Shown piece after piece: positions 50,301 through 60,435 of a stretch of DNA of 64,000 nucleotides. Every line of letters begins with the position of its first letter. Within the stretch, counting starts at the first letter, position 1. This stretch comes from Isosphaera sp. (GTDB lineage Bacteria; Planctomycetota; Phycisphaerae; Phycisphaerales; UBA1924), in contig PNJV01000007.1 in the NCBI GenBank assembly GCA_013822085.1, positions 1-64,000 on the forward strand, read 5' to 3'. A program made the position numbers and the translations under genes. Below the pieces are notes generated by a model. It had not been told where the DNA came from, did not search any database, and worked only from the letters and a program-made list of their open reading frames with translations.

Positions 50301-50988
50301 CGCTGCTCCGAGAGCAGCCACCGCACCGCCCGCCCCGCGGCCATCCAGAACCGCGCCTCGCCGCTGACGATCACTCGCCGGGACGCCCCGTCGGGGCCCG
50401 CTGGGCCAGCGTCCCACCCGCCGGCGTCGTCCTGCGACTCCTCGATCCGCCCCAGCGCCCGCCGGGCCCAGGCCGGGTCCACGCTCAGGCACGGGGCCGT
50501 GAAGGTCTCGAGCACCTCTCCAGCGGGGGCGTCCAGGCCCAGCGCGTGGGCCATGGCGTCGCTCAGGCAGGGCGCCAGCTCGGCCGACGCCTCGGCATCG
50601 GCGCGCCGGGTGCCCGGGGTTTCGGGCGCGTCGGGGTGCCCGTGTCGGGGGTGCCCGTGTCGGGGGTGCCCGTGTCGGGGGTGCCCGTGTCGGGGGTGTC
50701 GGTGTCGGCGAGCGACGACGCGCTGCGCAGCGGCAGCCGCAGCTCGACCGTGCCCTGGCGCAGCCACGCCGGGTCGATACCGGCGGGCGCCAGCGCCGCG
50801 CGCAGGTCGGCAACCGAGGCCGCGTGCCCGAGCCCCTCATCAGCCGCGGCTGGGCCGCCGGGGGTGCTGGCAGCGCTGGGGCGCGCGGGGGGAGCGGGGG
50901 GGCGCTCGCCCCAGAGGCGCAGGGCCCCGTCGCACCAGACCGCGTGCAGGACCATCGGCTCGGCGCTGATGGCGCCCCCGAGCATCAC
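47360..50988 (-). CDS. SNF2-family DEAD/DEAH helicase, interrupted by an apparent 1-nt frameshift
   Basis: Read as one gene in two frames. The N-terminal part (GTG 50988 or ATG 50985 behind GGGAGGGG) starts with MVLHAVWCDGALRLWGE-like sequence normal for this family. At the GTPDT repeats the frame shifts at a G-run at 50633-50636 (four G where sister repeats have five); adding one G joins it to the open frame that continues to 47360. That frame holds the SNF2-associated region, then Walker A DDMGLGKTIQFLALL, motif II LDEAQNIKNP, LTGTPIENRLSELW, FVLRRLKTDP, and the helicase C domain with [40 protein letters not shown] and QATDRAFRIGQT. ATP-dependent DNA translocase, about 1,209 residues if restored. 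May be a sequencing error, a real mutation or slippage. Confidence 0.8.
50633..50703 (-). repeat. 15-bp tandem repeats encoding GTPDT
   Basis: Four to five copies of a 15-bp unit gtgtcgggggtgccc on the plus strand, coding GTPDT repeats in the SNF2 N-terminal region. Copy number changes keep frame, but each unit has a five-G run; the copy at 50633 has four, which is the site of the frameshift. Confidence 0.85.
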
Positions 50989-51070
50989 AGGGCCCCTCCC
51001 CCGGCGTCGCCGTCGCGTTGGTCAGAGGCCATGATGAGGTGTGCCGGCGCCGGAGTCATTGTGTTGAAAT

Positions 51071-51143
51071 GAGGACGCGGGGGATCGAACCCCGGACCTA
51101 CGGATTAAAAGTCCGCTGCTCTACCAGCTGAGCTACGTCCTCC
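51071..51143 (-). tRNA. tRNA-Lys (TTT)
   Basis: 73 nt on the minus strand. Acceptor GAGGACG (plus 51137-51143) pairs with CGTCCTC (plus 51072-51078); discriminator A. D arm GCTCAGCTGGTAGAGC, anticodon loop CTTTTAA with TTT, T arm CGGGGTTCGATCCCCCG. CCA is not encoded. Lies between waaA and the SNF2 gene. Confidence 0.96.
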
Positions 51144-51253
51144 CGCGCTGCCGCCCCGCTGTGGGCCCAGGCGCCCGCGCCGCTCACGCCGAGCGACGAC
51201 GGCGGATCGTATGTGCACGCGGGCCGCGGTTCTGCGAGCGGCGCAGCGGGGGC

Positions 51254-52570
51254 TCAATGTTGCCCGAGCGCGGGCGGCTCGGTCGGCGGGGCCGCGACCG
51301 GCAGCGCGCCGGCGCTGGGCGGGGGCGGCTTGAGCAGGGCGAGGATCATCGCCGCGTGCCGCTCGGTGGCCCCGCGCTGGGCGCAGATGGCGCCCCGGCC
51401 GGCCTTGGCCATGGCCCCGCGGGCGGCTGGGTCGGCCAGCAGCTGCGCCAGCGCCGGGGCCAGCCCGTCGCGGCTGACGACGCGCAGGCCGCCGGCGCGC
51501 GCCAGCTCGCCCACGACCGAGGCGAAGTTGTCCACGTGCGGGCCGATGAGCGTGGCCCGGCCCAGGCCGACCGGCTCGATCGGGTCGGAGCCGCCCAGCG
51601 GCGTGAGCGATCGCCCGACGAAGACGGCGTCGGCCAGCGCGTAGGCGGCGCGGAGCTCGCCGATGGTGTCCAGCAGGTACCGCCCCGTGGGCGACGGGGC
51701 GCCGGCTGCTTGTCCGCCCGCGGGGCGCTGGCTCCGCCGCACGCACCCGGGCAGGGCCGCAGCGGCCCGGGCGAAGCGCTCGGGCTTGCGCGGGGCGCAC
51801 AGGAGCTGCACGCCTGGGCCGACGCGCGCGCACGCCGCGTGCAGGGCCGCCTCCTCGCCCGGCCCGGTGCTCCCGCCGACGACCAGCGGCCGCGCAGCGT
51901 CGATGCCCAGCCGCTGGGCCAGGTCCCGCGAGCCGGGGGCGTCGTCGGCGATGACCGCCGCGTCCCACTTCATCGACCCGGTCACCTCCACGCGCCCCTC
52001 GGGCGTGCCCATGGCCACGAAGCGCCGCGCGTAGTCGGCGTCCTGCGCCCCCACGCGCGCCAGGCGCGCAAAGGTCGGCCCGAGCACGGCGCGCAGCCTG
52101 CGGTAGCCCCCGAAGCTCCGGGCGCTGAGCCGGCCGTTGATCACCGCCACGGGGATCGCCCGGCGGTGGCACTCGGCGATGAAGTTCGGCCACACCTCCA
52201 GCTCGGCAAGGGCCACGGCCGAGGGGCGCACCGCGTCGAGGAACCGGCGGACGCACCCGGAGAAGTCCAGCGGGTAGCGCACCACCGACGCTGCGCCCCC
52301 GTGCAGCTGACGCGCCCTGCCCAGGCCCGTGTCGGTCGTGGCCGAGACGACCACCTCGGCGCTGTGCGCGAGCATCGGCACCAGCTCCCGCAGGGCCGCC
52401 GTCTCGCCCACCGAGACGCCGTGGAGCAGCACCCTGGGCCGGGCCGGGTCGGCGCGCGGCAGGGTCGGCGTCCTGCCCAGGCGCTCGGGCCACCCGCCGC
52501 GGGCCTTGCGCAGCCAGAGCGGGGCCAGCGCCACGGCTCCGATCGCGTAGAGGGCGTCCAGGGTGTTCAT
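51254..52570 (-). CDS. waaA: 3-deoxy-D-manno-octulosonic acid transferase WaaA (KdtA)
   Basis: 438 residues. Inner-membrane GT30 enzyme adding Kdo to the lipid A precursor. Features: an N-terminal hydrophobic anchor ALYAIGAVALAPLWL, VLLHGVSVGETAAL with the catalytic Glu, VVSATTDTGLGRA, LAELEVWPNFIAECH, VINGRLSARSFGGYRRL, GSMKWD, GGSTGPGEEAALHAA, and the C-terminal FVGRSLTPLGGSDPIEPVGLGRATLIGPHVDNF that binds CMP-Kdo. A Gly/Ala insertion sits before LLDTIGELR. ATG 52570 gives the anchor at residue 5. With lpxA and gmhA it supports full LPS synthesis. Divergent from thiE. Confidence 0.93.
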   Translation of the reverse strand: MNTLDALYAIGAVALAPLWLRKARGGWPERLGRTPTLPRADPARPRVLLHGVSVGETAALRELVPMLAHSAEVVVSATTDTGLGRARQLHGGAASVVRYPLDFSGCVRRFLDAVRPSAVALAELEVWPNFIAECHRRAIPVAVINGRLSARSFGGYRRLRAVLGPTFARLARVGAQDADYARRFVAMGTPEGRVEVTGSMKWDAAVIADDAPGSRDLAQRLGIDAARPLVVGGSTGPGEEAALHAACARVGPGVQLLCAPRKPERFARAAAALPGCVRRSQRPAGGQAAGAPSPTGRYLLDTIGELRAAYALADAVFVGRSLTPLGGSDPIEPVGLGRATLIGPHVDNFASVVGELARAGGLRVVSRDGLAPALAQLLADPAARGAMAKAGRGAICAQRGATERHAAMILALLKPPPPSAGALPVAAPPTEPPALGQH

Positions 52571-52576
52571 CGTGGG

Positions 52577-52582
52577 ATCGTT
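52577..52582 (-). promoter_or_regulatory. Putative -10 element of waaA (leaderless)
   Basis: On the minus strand AACGAT lies 6 nt before ATG 52570; no Shine-Dalgarno. Confidence 0.35.
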
Positions 52583-52667
52583 GGTGGGCGTGGGCGTGGG
52601 CGTGGGCGTGCAGGGTGGGCCGGGGCCGGGTGGGTGGGGGCGGGGTGGGTGGGGGCGGGGGTCCCGC
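52583..52667 (+). repeat. G-rich tandem repeats between waaA and thiE
   Basis: Four GTGGGC units followed by GGGTGGG and two copies of a GGGTGGGTGGGGGCGG-like unit on the plus strand. Many G3-G5 runs give strong quadruplex potential directly upstream of thiE. Confidence 0.6.
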
Positions 52668-52673
52668 TGGGGC

Positions 52674-52679
52674 AACAAT
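52674..52679 (+). promoter_or_regulatory. Putative -10 element of thiE (leaderless)
   Basis: CAACAAT ends 5 nt before GTG 52685, the same CAACAAT-N5-GTG arrangement seen at two other genes; no Shine-Dalgarno. Confidence 0.5.
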
Positions 52680-52684
52680 CGGGC

Positions 52685-53773
52685 GTGGACCCGATCCTGC
52701 GCATGCTCGACGCCAACATCAACCGCGCCCGCGAGGCCCTGCGCGTGCTGGAGGACATCGCCCGCTTTGCGCTCGACGACGGGCGCCTGGTGGCGTTGAT
52801 CAAGCCCGTCCGTCAGAGCGTCTCGCGCCTGGCCGAGGCGATCCCCGGCGGCGAGCCGCGGCTGCTGGCGGCGCGCAACACGCCCGGCGACGCGGGCGCG
52901 GGCATCACGACACGGGCCGAGTCCGCCCGCGCCGGCCCGCGCGACATCGCCAGCGCCGCGGCCAAGCGCCTGACCGAGGCCCTGCGCGTGATCGAGGAGT
53001 GCGCCAAGGCCACATCGGCGGGCCCGCGCCTGGCCCAGGTGGCCAAGGAGGCTCGCTACGCCGCCTACGAGGCCGAGCGCGCGATCCTCTCGGCCCTGCC
53101 CCCGCCGCGCGGCACGCCCTGGCGGCTGTGCGTGCTGCTGACCGAGTCGCTCTGCGCCGGGCCGTGGCTGGGGGTGGCCCGGGCGGCGATCGAGGGCGGC
53201 GCCGACTGCATCCAGCTGCGCGAGAAGGCCCTGCCCGACGCCGAGCTGCTCCGCCGCGCGCTGGCCCTGGTCGAGCTGGCCCGCGCCGCGCCCGCCCAGC
53301 GCAGGGCCAGCGTGGTGATCAACGACCGCCCGGACATCGCCCTGGCCAGCGGCGCCGACGGCGTCCACCTGGGCCAGGACGACCTGCCCCTGCCCAGCGC
53401 CAGGGCCCTGGCCGGCGACCGGCTCTCGATCGGCGTCTCGACGCACACGCCCGACGAGCTGCGCCGGGCCGTGGCCGACGGGGCCGACGTGGTGGGCATC
53501 GGGGCGATGTTCGCAAGCACCACCAAGGACCGCCCCGCCAGCGGGCCACAGCTGCTGCGTTGGTGGCTGGGCCAGAGCCAGGCCCAGCGGGTGCCGCACC
53601 TGGCGATCGGGGGCGTCACGCCGGCCAACGCCCCGGAGCTGGCCAGGCTCGGCTGCCGCGGGGTGGCCGTCAGCGCCGTGGTGTGCGCAGCCGCGGACCC
53701 GGCGGGGGTCTGCCGAGCGCTGCTGGGTGCCCTGGGCCCGGCGCCGGGCTCTGGAGAGGGCCCGGCCACGTGA
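52685..53773 (+). CDS. thiE: Thiamine phosphate synthase with N-terminal ThiD2-like domain
   Basis: 362 residues, GTG start. The C-terminal 210 residues are ThiE, which joins HMP-PP and the thiazole phosphate: CIQLREKALPDAELLR, VVINDRPDIALASGADGVHLGQDDLP, IGVSTHTPDELRRA and GIGAMFASTTKDRP. The N-terminal 135 residues (LRMLDANINRAREALRVLEDIARFAL, AAKRLTEALRVIEECAKAT) match the all-helical ThiD2 domain, which in studied bacteria phosphorylates HMP phosphate. The protein may therefore carry out two consecutive steps. Diverges from waaA. Confidence 0.88.
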   Translation: MDPILRMLDANINRAREALRVLEDIARFALDDGRLVALIKPVRQSVSRLAEAIPGGEPRLLAARNTPGDAGAGITTRAESARAGPRDIASAAAKRLTEALRVIEECAKATSAGPRLAQVAKEARYAAYEAERAILSALPPPRGTPWRLCVLLTESLCAGPWLGVARAAIEGGADCIQLREKALPDAELLRRALALVELARAAPAQRRASVVINDRPDIALASGADGVHLGQDDLPLPSARALAGDRLSIGVSTHTPDELRRAVADGADVVGIGAMFASTTKDRPASGPQLLRWWLGQSQAQRVPHLAIGGVTPANAPELARLGCRGVAVSAVVCAAADPAGVCRALLGALGPAPGSGEGPAT

Positions 53774-53862
53774 CTGGCCCCGTGCCGGCTGCGCGAGCGG
53801 CCGCATGCCCGGCCCGAACAATGGAGTCGGGCCGGCGCGCCCGGGGGCGGGCCGCTGGCCGG

Positions 53863-53868
53863 TACAAT
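53863..53868 (+). promoter_or_regulatory. Putative -10 element of the M16 protease gene (leaderless)
   Basis: TACAAT sits 5 nt before ATG 53874 with no Shine-Dalgarno; one of the clearest examples in the window. Confidence 0.55.
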
Positions 53869-53873
53869 CACGC

Positions 53874-55100
53874 ATGCCCGTGACGTTCCGCGCTCACACG
53901 CTCGACAACGGCCTGACGATCATCGGCGAGGTCGACGACGCGGCCCACACCGCCGCGGCGGGGTTCTTCGTGCGCACCGGCGCCCGCGACGAGCCGCCGC
54001 AGATCATGGGCGTGTCGCACTTCCTTGAGCACATGATGTTCAAGGGCACGCCCGGCCGCAGCGGGGAGGAGATCAACCGGGCCTTTGACGCCATGGGCGC
54101 CCGCGCCAACGCCTACACCTCCAGCGAGCTGACGGCGTTCCACGCGGCGGTCCTTCCCGAGCACGCGCCGACGGCCATCGGCCTGCTGGCCGACATGCTC
54201 AGGCCGGCCCTGCGCGACGAGGACTTTGCCGCCGAGAAGGGCGTGATCCTCGAAGAGATCGCCATGTACCAGGACGACCCGGGGTGGGTGCTCTACGACC
54301 GGGCGATGGAGGAGCACTACGGCGGCCACCCGCTGGCCCTGCGCGTGCTGGGCACGCAGCAGACCGTCGGGGCCATGCGGGTCGAGCAGATGCGCGAGTA
54401 CTTCGGGGCCCGCTACTCGTCGGACAACACCGTCGTGGCCCTGGCCGGGCGGATCGACTTCGACGCCGCCGTGGTCCAGGTGGCCGGGCTGTGCGGGAGC
54501 TGGCGGCGGACCGGCGCCGCCCGGGCCCAGGCGCACCCGAGCCTGAGCGGGCGCGCCTTCCGCGTGCGCCAGCGCAACATCTCCCGCGCCTACCGCATGA
54601 GCGTCTCGGAGGGGCCGGGGATCGGCTCGGAGCTGCGCTACGCGGCCTTCGTGCTGGCCCAGGCCCTCGGGTCGCAGGACAACAGCCGGCTGCACTGGGC
54701 CATCGTCGAGCCGGGGCTGGCCGAGGAGGCCGAGGCGGGCTACGAGCCGCGCGACGGCATCGGGGACCTGCGCGTCTTCGTCGCCTGCCAGCCCGAGCGC
54801 CTGGAGGAGTGCTGGACCGCCGTGGAGCGCGAGATCGACGCGCTGGCCGACACGCTCACCGAGGACGACATCGCCCGCGTCCGCGCCCGCGTGGCCACGG
54901 GCGTGACCGTCGCCGGCGAGCGGCCCGACGGGCGCATGCACCGCCTGGGCCGGCTCTGGTCGTACCTGCACCAGTACAGCACGCTCGAGGAAGAGCTGGC
55001 GCGCGTCGGCCGGGTCTCGCTGGGCGACGTCCGCGACCTGGCGCGGGCCCTGGCCACCGGCCCGCGGACCGTCGGCACGCTCCTGCCCGAGACCGAGTGA
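53874..55100 (+). CDS. M16 zinc peptidase (processing peptidase/PqqL-like)
   Basis: 408 residues. Pitrilysin-family peptidase with the inverted zinc motif HxxEH in VSHFLEHMMFKGT and the third ligand Glu in the FAAEKGVILEEIAMYQDDP helix. The N-terminal active half (to about 215) is followed by the inactive second half with LAQALGSQDNSRLHWAIVEPGLA and a final R/Y-containing segment. Length is near that of bacterial processing peptidase-like proteins. No signal peptide, so cytoplasmic. ATG 53874 opens directly with TFRAHTLDNGLTIIGE, the family start. Confidence 0.9.
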   Translation: MPVTFRAHTLDNGLTIIGEVDDAAHTAAAGFFVRTGARDEPPQIMGVSHFLEHMMFKGTPGRSGEEINRAFDAMGARANAYTSSELTAFHAAVLPEHAPTAIGLLADMLRPALRDEDFAAEKGVILEEIAMYQDDPGWVLYDRAMEEHYGGHPLALRVLGTQQTVGAMRVEQMREYFGARYSSDNTVVALAGRIDFDAAVVQVAGLCGSWRRTGAARAQAHPSLSGRAFRVRQRNISRAYRMSVSEGPGIGSELRYAAFVLAQALGSQDNSRLHWAIVEPGLAEEAEAGYEPRDGIGDLRVFVACQPERLEECWTAVEREIDALADTLTEDDIARVRARVATGVTVAGERPDGRMHRLGRLWSYLHQYSTLEEELARVGRVSLGDVRDLARALATGPRTVGTLLPETE

Positions 55101-55112
55101 CCGCCCCGGGGC

Positions 55113-57413
55113 TCAGCGCGGCGCGGGCTCGCCCAGGTGCTCCTTGAAGAACCCCACCGTGCGGGACTGGAGCCGCACCACCGCGGCCGGCTCGCCCACG
55201 GCATGGGTGAAGCCCGAGAGCGGCAGGAACTCGAAGGGCCGCCCGGCGCGGAAGAGCGCGTCGGCCATGCGCAGGCTGTTGATCATGTAGACGTTGTCGT
55301 CGGCCGTCCCGTGCACCAGCAGCAGCGGCACGCGGAGGTCCTTGGCGTAGGTCAGGGCGCTGGCGGCGTCGTAGCCGGCCTGGTTCTGCTCGGGCAGGCC
55401 CATGTACCGCTCGGTGTAGTGCGTGTCGTAGTCGCGCCAGTCGATCACCGGGGCGCCGGCGACTGCGGCCCTGAACACGTCCGGGCGCCGCAGGGCCGCC
55501 ATCACCGAGAAGTACCCGCCGAAGGACCACCCGGTGACGCCGATCCGCTGGCGGTCCATCTGAGGGAAGGCGTCGCACAGCGCCAGCGTGGCGGCGGCCT
55601 GCTCGGCCAGGGGCACGGCGATCAGGTCGCCCTTGACGGCCCGCTCCCAGGCCCGCCCCCGGCCCGGCGTGCCGCGGGCGTCGATGGCCACCACGATGAA
55701 GCCCTGGTCGGCCAGCCACTGGTTGCGCAGGTGCGCGCGGGCCGGGGCGTTGACGACCGTGGTGGTCGGGCCGGCGTAGACGGAGTTGATGACCGGGTAG
55801 CGCAGGGCGGGGTCGAAGTCGCGCGGGCGCAGCACGACGGCGTTGAGCGACCGGCCGTCGACGCTCACGGTGGTAAAGCGCGGCTCGGGGAGTATCGGGC
55901 AGGCCTCGGCCACCGAGCGGAGCGCGCCAAGCGCGGGGGCGTCGGGGGTCAGGCCGCGGCGGAGGGTCCAGGTCGGGGCGCCGTCGGGGCCCGGCGTCGA
56001 GTGCAGCCACACGCCGGACTCTCGGCTGAGCGTCACGCCGTGCGAGGTGCGGGCGGCGGTGTCGGTGATGGCGCGCGGGGCCGAGCGCGCCCGGATCGGG
56101 TAGAGCCACAGCTGGTCGCCGATGGCGTCGGGCGAGCGGCTGACCAGCACCGCGTCGCCGGTGTGCGTCAGGCCCTCGACGCCGGCCAGGTGCTGGTCGC
56201 CGGCGACGATCACCGAGGCGAGCGAGCCGTCCGGGTTGCGCAGCTCGAGCCGCCAGCCGTCGTCGCCGGTGGCGTCCTGCTGGGTCATCCACAGGAAGCC
56301 GCTGCCGTCGCGCAGCCAGCGCACGCCCGAGAGCACCAGCCACGCCGGGTCGGTCTCGCGGACGAGGGTGGTGGTGGCGCCGGTGGCCAGGTCAACGCGC
56401 AGGAGCAGCTGCTCGGTCTGGGCCCGGTCCTGGACCAGGATCGTGACCGGGGCGTTCTCGGAGGTGTCCACGCGGGCCAGGTATGGGAAGCGGGCGCGGT
56501 CCCAGAGCACCTCGACGTGCGAGCCCTGCGGCGTGCCGCCGTCGGCCGGGGCCACAAAGAGCCGCACGTCGGCGTTGGCTCGCCCGGCGCGCGGGTAGGG
56601 CCAGGTCTGGGCCGGCCGGCCCGGGTTGGCCGGGTCGGCGATGGTGAACGTCTCCAGGCCCGCCGTGTCGGTCCGCTGGTAGAGGATCGAGCGCGAGTCG
56701 GCGGTGAACCAGTACCCGTCGAGGCGGCCCATCTCCTCCTGGGCGACGAACTCGGCGGCGCCGAAGGTCACGTGCCCGGTGGCGCCGGAGGTGATCGCCG
56801 CCTGGGCGCCGCTGGCCACGTCCTGCACGTAGAGGTTGCCGCCGCGGACAGAGGCGACCTTGCGCGCGTCGGGGCTCAGGCCGGGGTCGATCGGGAAGCC
56901 CCCGTCGGCCTGGGGCAGCTCGCGCGTGCGGGGGGCGGCGCGGTCGGTGATGTCCACCACAAAGAGCCTGCCCGACAGGGGCACCAGGAGCGTCCGGCCG
57001 TCGCGCGAGAGGGAGTAGCTTGCGATGCCGCGGGCCGATGCCGTGCGGGCGCGCTCGCGCCGGGCCAGCTCCTCGGGCGTGAGGACCTCCTCCTGGCCGC
57101 GGAGGATCTGGTCGGCCGTGAGGAGCACGCGCTCGGCGCCGCTGGCCACGTCATAGACCCACAGGTCGGAGACGAACGACCGCGGGCCGCTGGCGCGCAG
57201 GAAGAGCACCGCGTCGCCGGTGGGCGTCAGGCGGACCGAGCCGGGGTTGCCCAGCGAGAAGCCCCGCGTGGCGGCCAGCTGCTCGAGGAACTCGGCGTTC
57301 TTGATCGCCGGCGGCTGGCGTCCATCGGCGTGGGGCGCCTGGGCGGCCGGCGCGGGGGCGGCCAGCGTCGCCGCCGCGAACAACGCGGCACCTATGTCGG
57401 TGAGTGTGCTCAT
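55113..57413 (-). CDS. Dipeptidyl peptidase IV-type serine peptidase, exported
   Basis: 766 residues. An S9 prolyl oligopeptidase-family protein. Signal peptide LFAAATLAAPAPAAQA, then a DPP-IV N-terminal beta-propeller (VRLTPTGDAVLFLRAS, YSLSRDGRTLLVPLSG, SFEEFVAQEE-type segment FGAAEFVAQEEMGRLDGYWFTADS), and an alpha/beta hydrolase domain from about 530: GWSFGGYFSVMAALRRPD with the nucleophile Ser, HGTADDNVYMINSLRM with the Asp, and GFTHAVGEP with the His. The EEMGR segment supplies the Glu that binds the peptide N-terminus. ATG 57413 gives the signal peptide at residue 8; the longer upstream frame is not convincing. Probably periplasmic. Confidence 0.92.
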   Translation of the reverse strand: MSTLTDIGAALFAAATLAAPAPAAQAPHADGRQPPAIKNAEFLEQLAATRGFSLGNPGSVRLTPTGDAVLFLRASGPRSFVSDLWVYDVASGAERVLLTADQILRGQEEVLTPEELARRERARTASARGIASYSLSRDGRTLLVPLSGRLFVVDITDRAAPRTRELPQADGGFPIDPGLSPDARKVASVRGGNLYVQDVASGAQAAITSGATGHVTFGAAEFVAQEEMGRLDGYWFTADSRSILYQRTDTAGLETFTIADPANPGRPAQTWPYPRAGRANADVRLFVAPADGGTPQGSHVEVLWDRARFPYLARVDTSENAPVTILVQDRAQTEQLLLRVDLATGATTTLVRETDPAWLVLSGVRWLRDGSGFLWMTQQDATGDDGWRLELRNPDGSLASVIVAGDQHLAGVEGLTHTGDAVLVSRSPDAIGDQLWLYPIRARSAPRAITDTAARTSHGVTLSRESGVWLHSTPGPDGAPTWTLRRGLTPDAPALGALRSVAEACPILPEPRFTTVSVDGRSLNAVVLRPRDFDPALRYPVINSVYAGPTTTVVNAPARAHLRNQWLADQGFIVVAIDARGTPGRGRAWERAVKGDLIAVPLAEQAAATLALCDAFPQMDRQRIGVTGWSFGGYFSVMAALRRPDVFRAAVAGAPVIDWRDYDTHYTERYMGLPEQNQAGYDAASALTYAKDLRVPLLLVHGTADDNVYMINSLRMADALFRAGRPFEFLPLSGFTHAVGEPAAVVRLQSRTVGFFKEHLGEPAPR

Positions 57414-57419
57414 GGGCAC

Positions 57420-57425
57420 AGCATA
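57420..57425 (-). promoter_or_regulatory. Putative -10 element of the DPP-IV gene (leaderless)
   Basis: On the minus strand TATGCT lies 6 nt before ATG 57413; no Shine-Dalgarno. Confidence 0.45.
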
Positions 57426-57534
57426 CCGCGCCGGGGGCGGAGGGGCGCCCGCGGCGGTGGCCGCCAGTCGCGCGGCTTGACGCGGCACGCCGGGGAGCCG
57501 GGGACCGGCGAGCCGTGGAGTGAGGGGGTGAGGG

Positions 57535-59289
<1,755 letters not shown>

Positions 59290-59306
59290 TCGCTGGCCCC
59301 GCGCCC

Positions 59307-59334
59307 TCGACAAACCTTGACAATCCGGTATGCT
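59307..59334 (+). promoter_or_regulatory. Sigma70-type promoter of the PEP-CTERM-like gene
   Basis: TCGACA at 59307-59312, 16-base spacer, TATGCT at 59329-59334, giving a leader of about 65 bases with a purine-rich ribosome-binding site. A second TTGACA at 59317 lies inside the spacer. Confidence 0.5.
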
Positions 59335-59404
59335 GGCGACATTCCGGCACGCCGGGCCTTGTTGGCAGGCGCCGCCGGAGCCATCCCGCAGAGGAGAGAG
59401 AGAT

Positions 59405-60250
59405 ATGTCATATCGTTTGTCCGTTGTGCCCGCCTCGGTCGCTGCGCTCCTGGCCTGCTCCACGCAGGCGCTGGCCCAGACGCGAACCCTCAACTCAGGC
59501 AGCACCATCTATCAGCAGACGGGGGACTTCACGGCCACCACCGGCGACAGCCGGCTGGGCACGGGCGGGATCTTCGATCAGCTCTTTGCCAACACGTGGT
59601 ACTTCCGCACCGGCTCGTTCAACGGCGTGCGGATCTTCTCGTCGCTGGTGACGCCGAGCTACACGCAGGAGGCGGCCAACGTCGGGAGCTGGCGCTGGCT
59701 CAACAACGGCGCCGGCCCGACCGACCGCTTCGACGCCACGCTGCGCATCTCGCTCAACGAGGTCGCGCCCGGCGCCGCCCAGGTCCTCAACGAGCTGACC
59801 CTGACCAACCGCACCGCCACAGCGGTGACGTTCAACATCTTCAACCGCATCGACCTGGACCTGTCGGGCACCAACACCGACGACCGCATCGCCGCCGCCC
59901 AGGCCCCGGGCGTGCTCGCCTTCCGCCAGAGCGACGCGAGCACCAACTTTGCCAACATCGCCGGCTTCGGCGCCGACCGCTTCGCCGTCAACACCAGCAC
60001 CAACATCCGCAACCTCTTCCCCACCAGCTCCCTCAACGCCGGCACCATCCTCAACCTGAACAACACCGTCACCAACGCCGGCCCCGCCGACCTGGCTGTG
60101 GCCCTCCAGTGGACCTTCACGCTCAACCCGGGCGAGTCGTTCTCGCTGGCCTCGTCGTTTGCGATCAACGCCCCGGCGATCCCCGCCCCGGGCGCCGCGG
60201 GCCTGCTCCTGGCCGGGGGCGCCCTGGCTGCCCGCCGCCGCCGCCGCTAA
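59405..60250 (+). CDS. Secreted protein with PEP-CTERM-like sorting tail
   Basis: 281 residues. N-terminal signal peptide (VVPASVAALLACSTQALAQ), then a mostly beta domain rich in Asn and Thr (NSGSTIYQQTGDF, FDATLRISLNEVA, LTLTNRTATAVTFNIFNRIDLDLSGT, FTLNPGESFSLASSF), and the C-terminal sorting signal IPAPGAAGLLLAGGALAARRRRR: PxPG motif, one membrane helix and an Arg cluster, the arrangement of PEP-CTERM/MYXO-CTERM proteins common in Phycisphaerae. Presumably processed by an exosortase-type enzyme and attached to the surface. GAGGAGAGAGA precedes ATG 59405. Terminated by a strong hairpin. Function unknown. Confidence 0.8.
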   Translation: MSYRLSVVPASVAALLACSTQALAQTRTLNSGSTIYQQTGDFTATTGDSRLGTGGIFDQLFANTWYFRTGSFNGVRIFSSLVTPSYTQEAANVGSWRWLNNGAGPTDRFDATLRISLNEVAPGAAQVLNELTLTNRTATAVTFNIFNRIDLDLSGTNTDDRIAAAQAPGVLAFRQSDASTNFANIAGFGADRFAVNTSTNIRNLFPTSSLNAGTILNLNNTVTNAGPADLAVALQWTFTLNPGESFSLASSFAINAPAIPAPGAAGLLLAGGALAARRRRR

Positions 60251-60280
60251 GCACCCAGATCGCACGAGCCCGTCACGCTC

Positions 60281-60320
60281 AAGCCACGGCCGCCCCACCG
60301 CGGGGCTCCGTGGCTTTTTT
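60281..60320 (+). terminator. Rho-independent terminator after the PEP-CTERM-like gene
   Basis: AAGCCACGG (60281-60289) pairs with CCGTGGCTT (60308-60316), with an inner GCCCC/GGGGC pairing, followed by a run of six T at 60315-60320. Textbook form on the plus strand. Confidence 0.92.
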
Positions 60321-60435
60321 CATCCCCACCCCCCAATCCCCACCGCCCACCGCCCCACATCCCACCCGACGCTCCGAGCTCCTCCCGCGCTCCGAGCTCC
60401 CACGCGCACCGCCTGAGCGGTACCATGCAAGCCCC

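Noticed and set aside
50563-50988. Separate 141-residue gene
   Set aside because: It reads into the SNF2 frame after a single-base correction in the repeat, and its start resembles SNF2 N-termini, so it is the 5' part of that gene.
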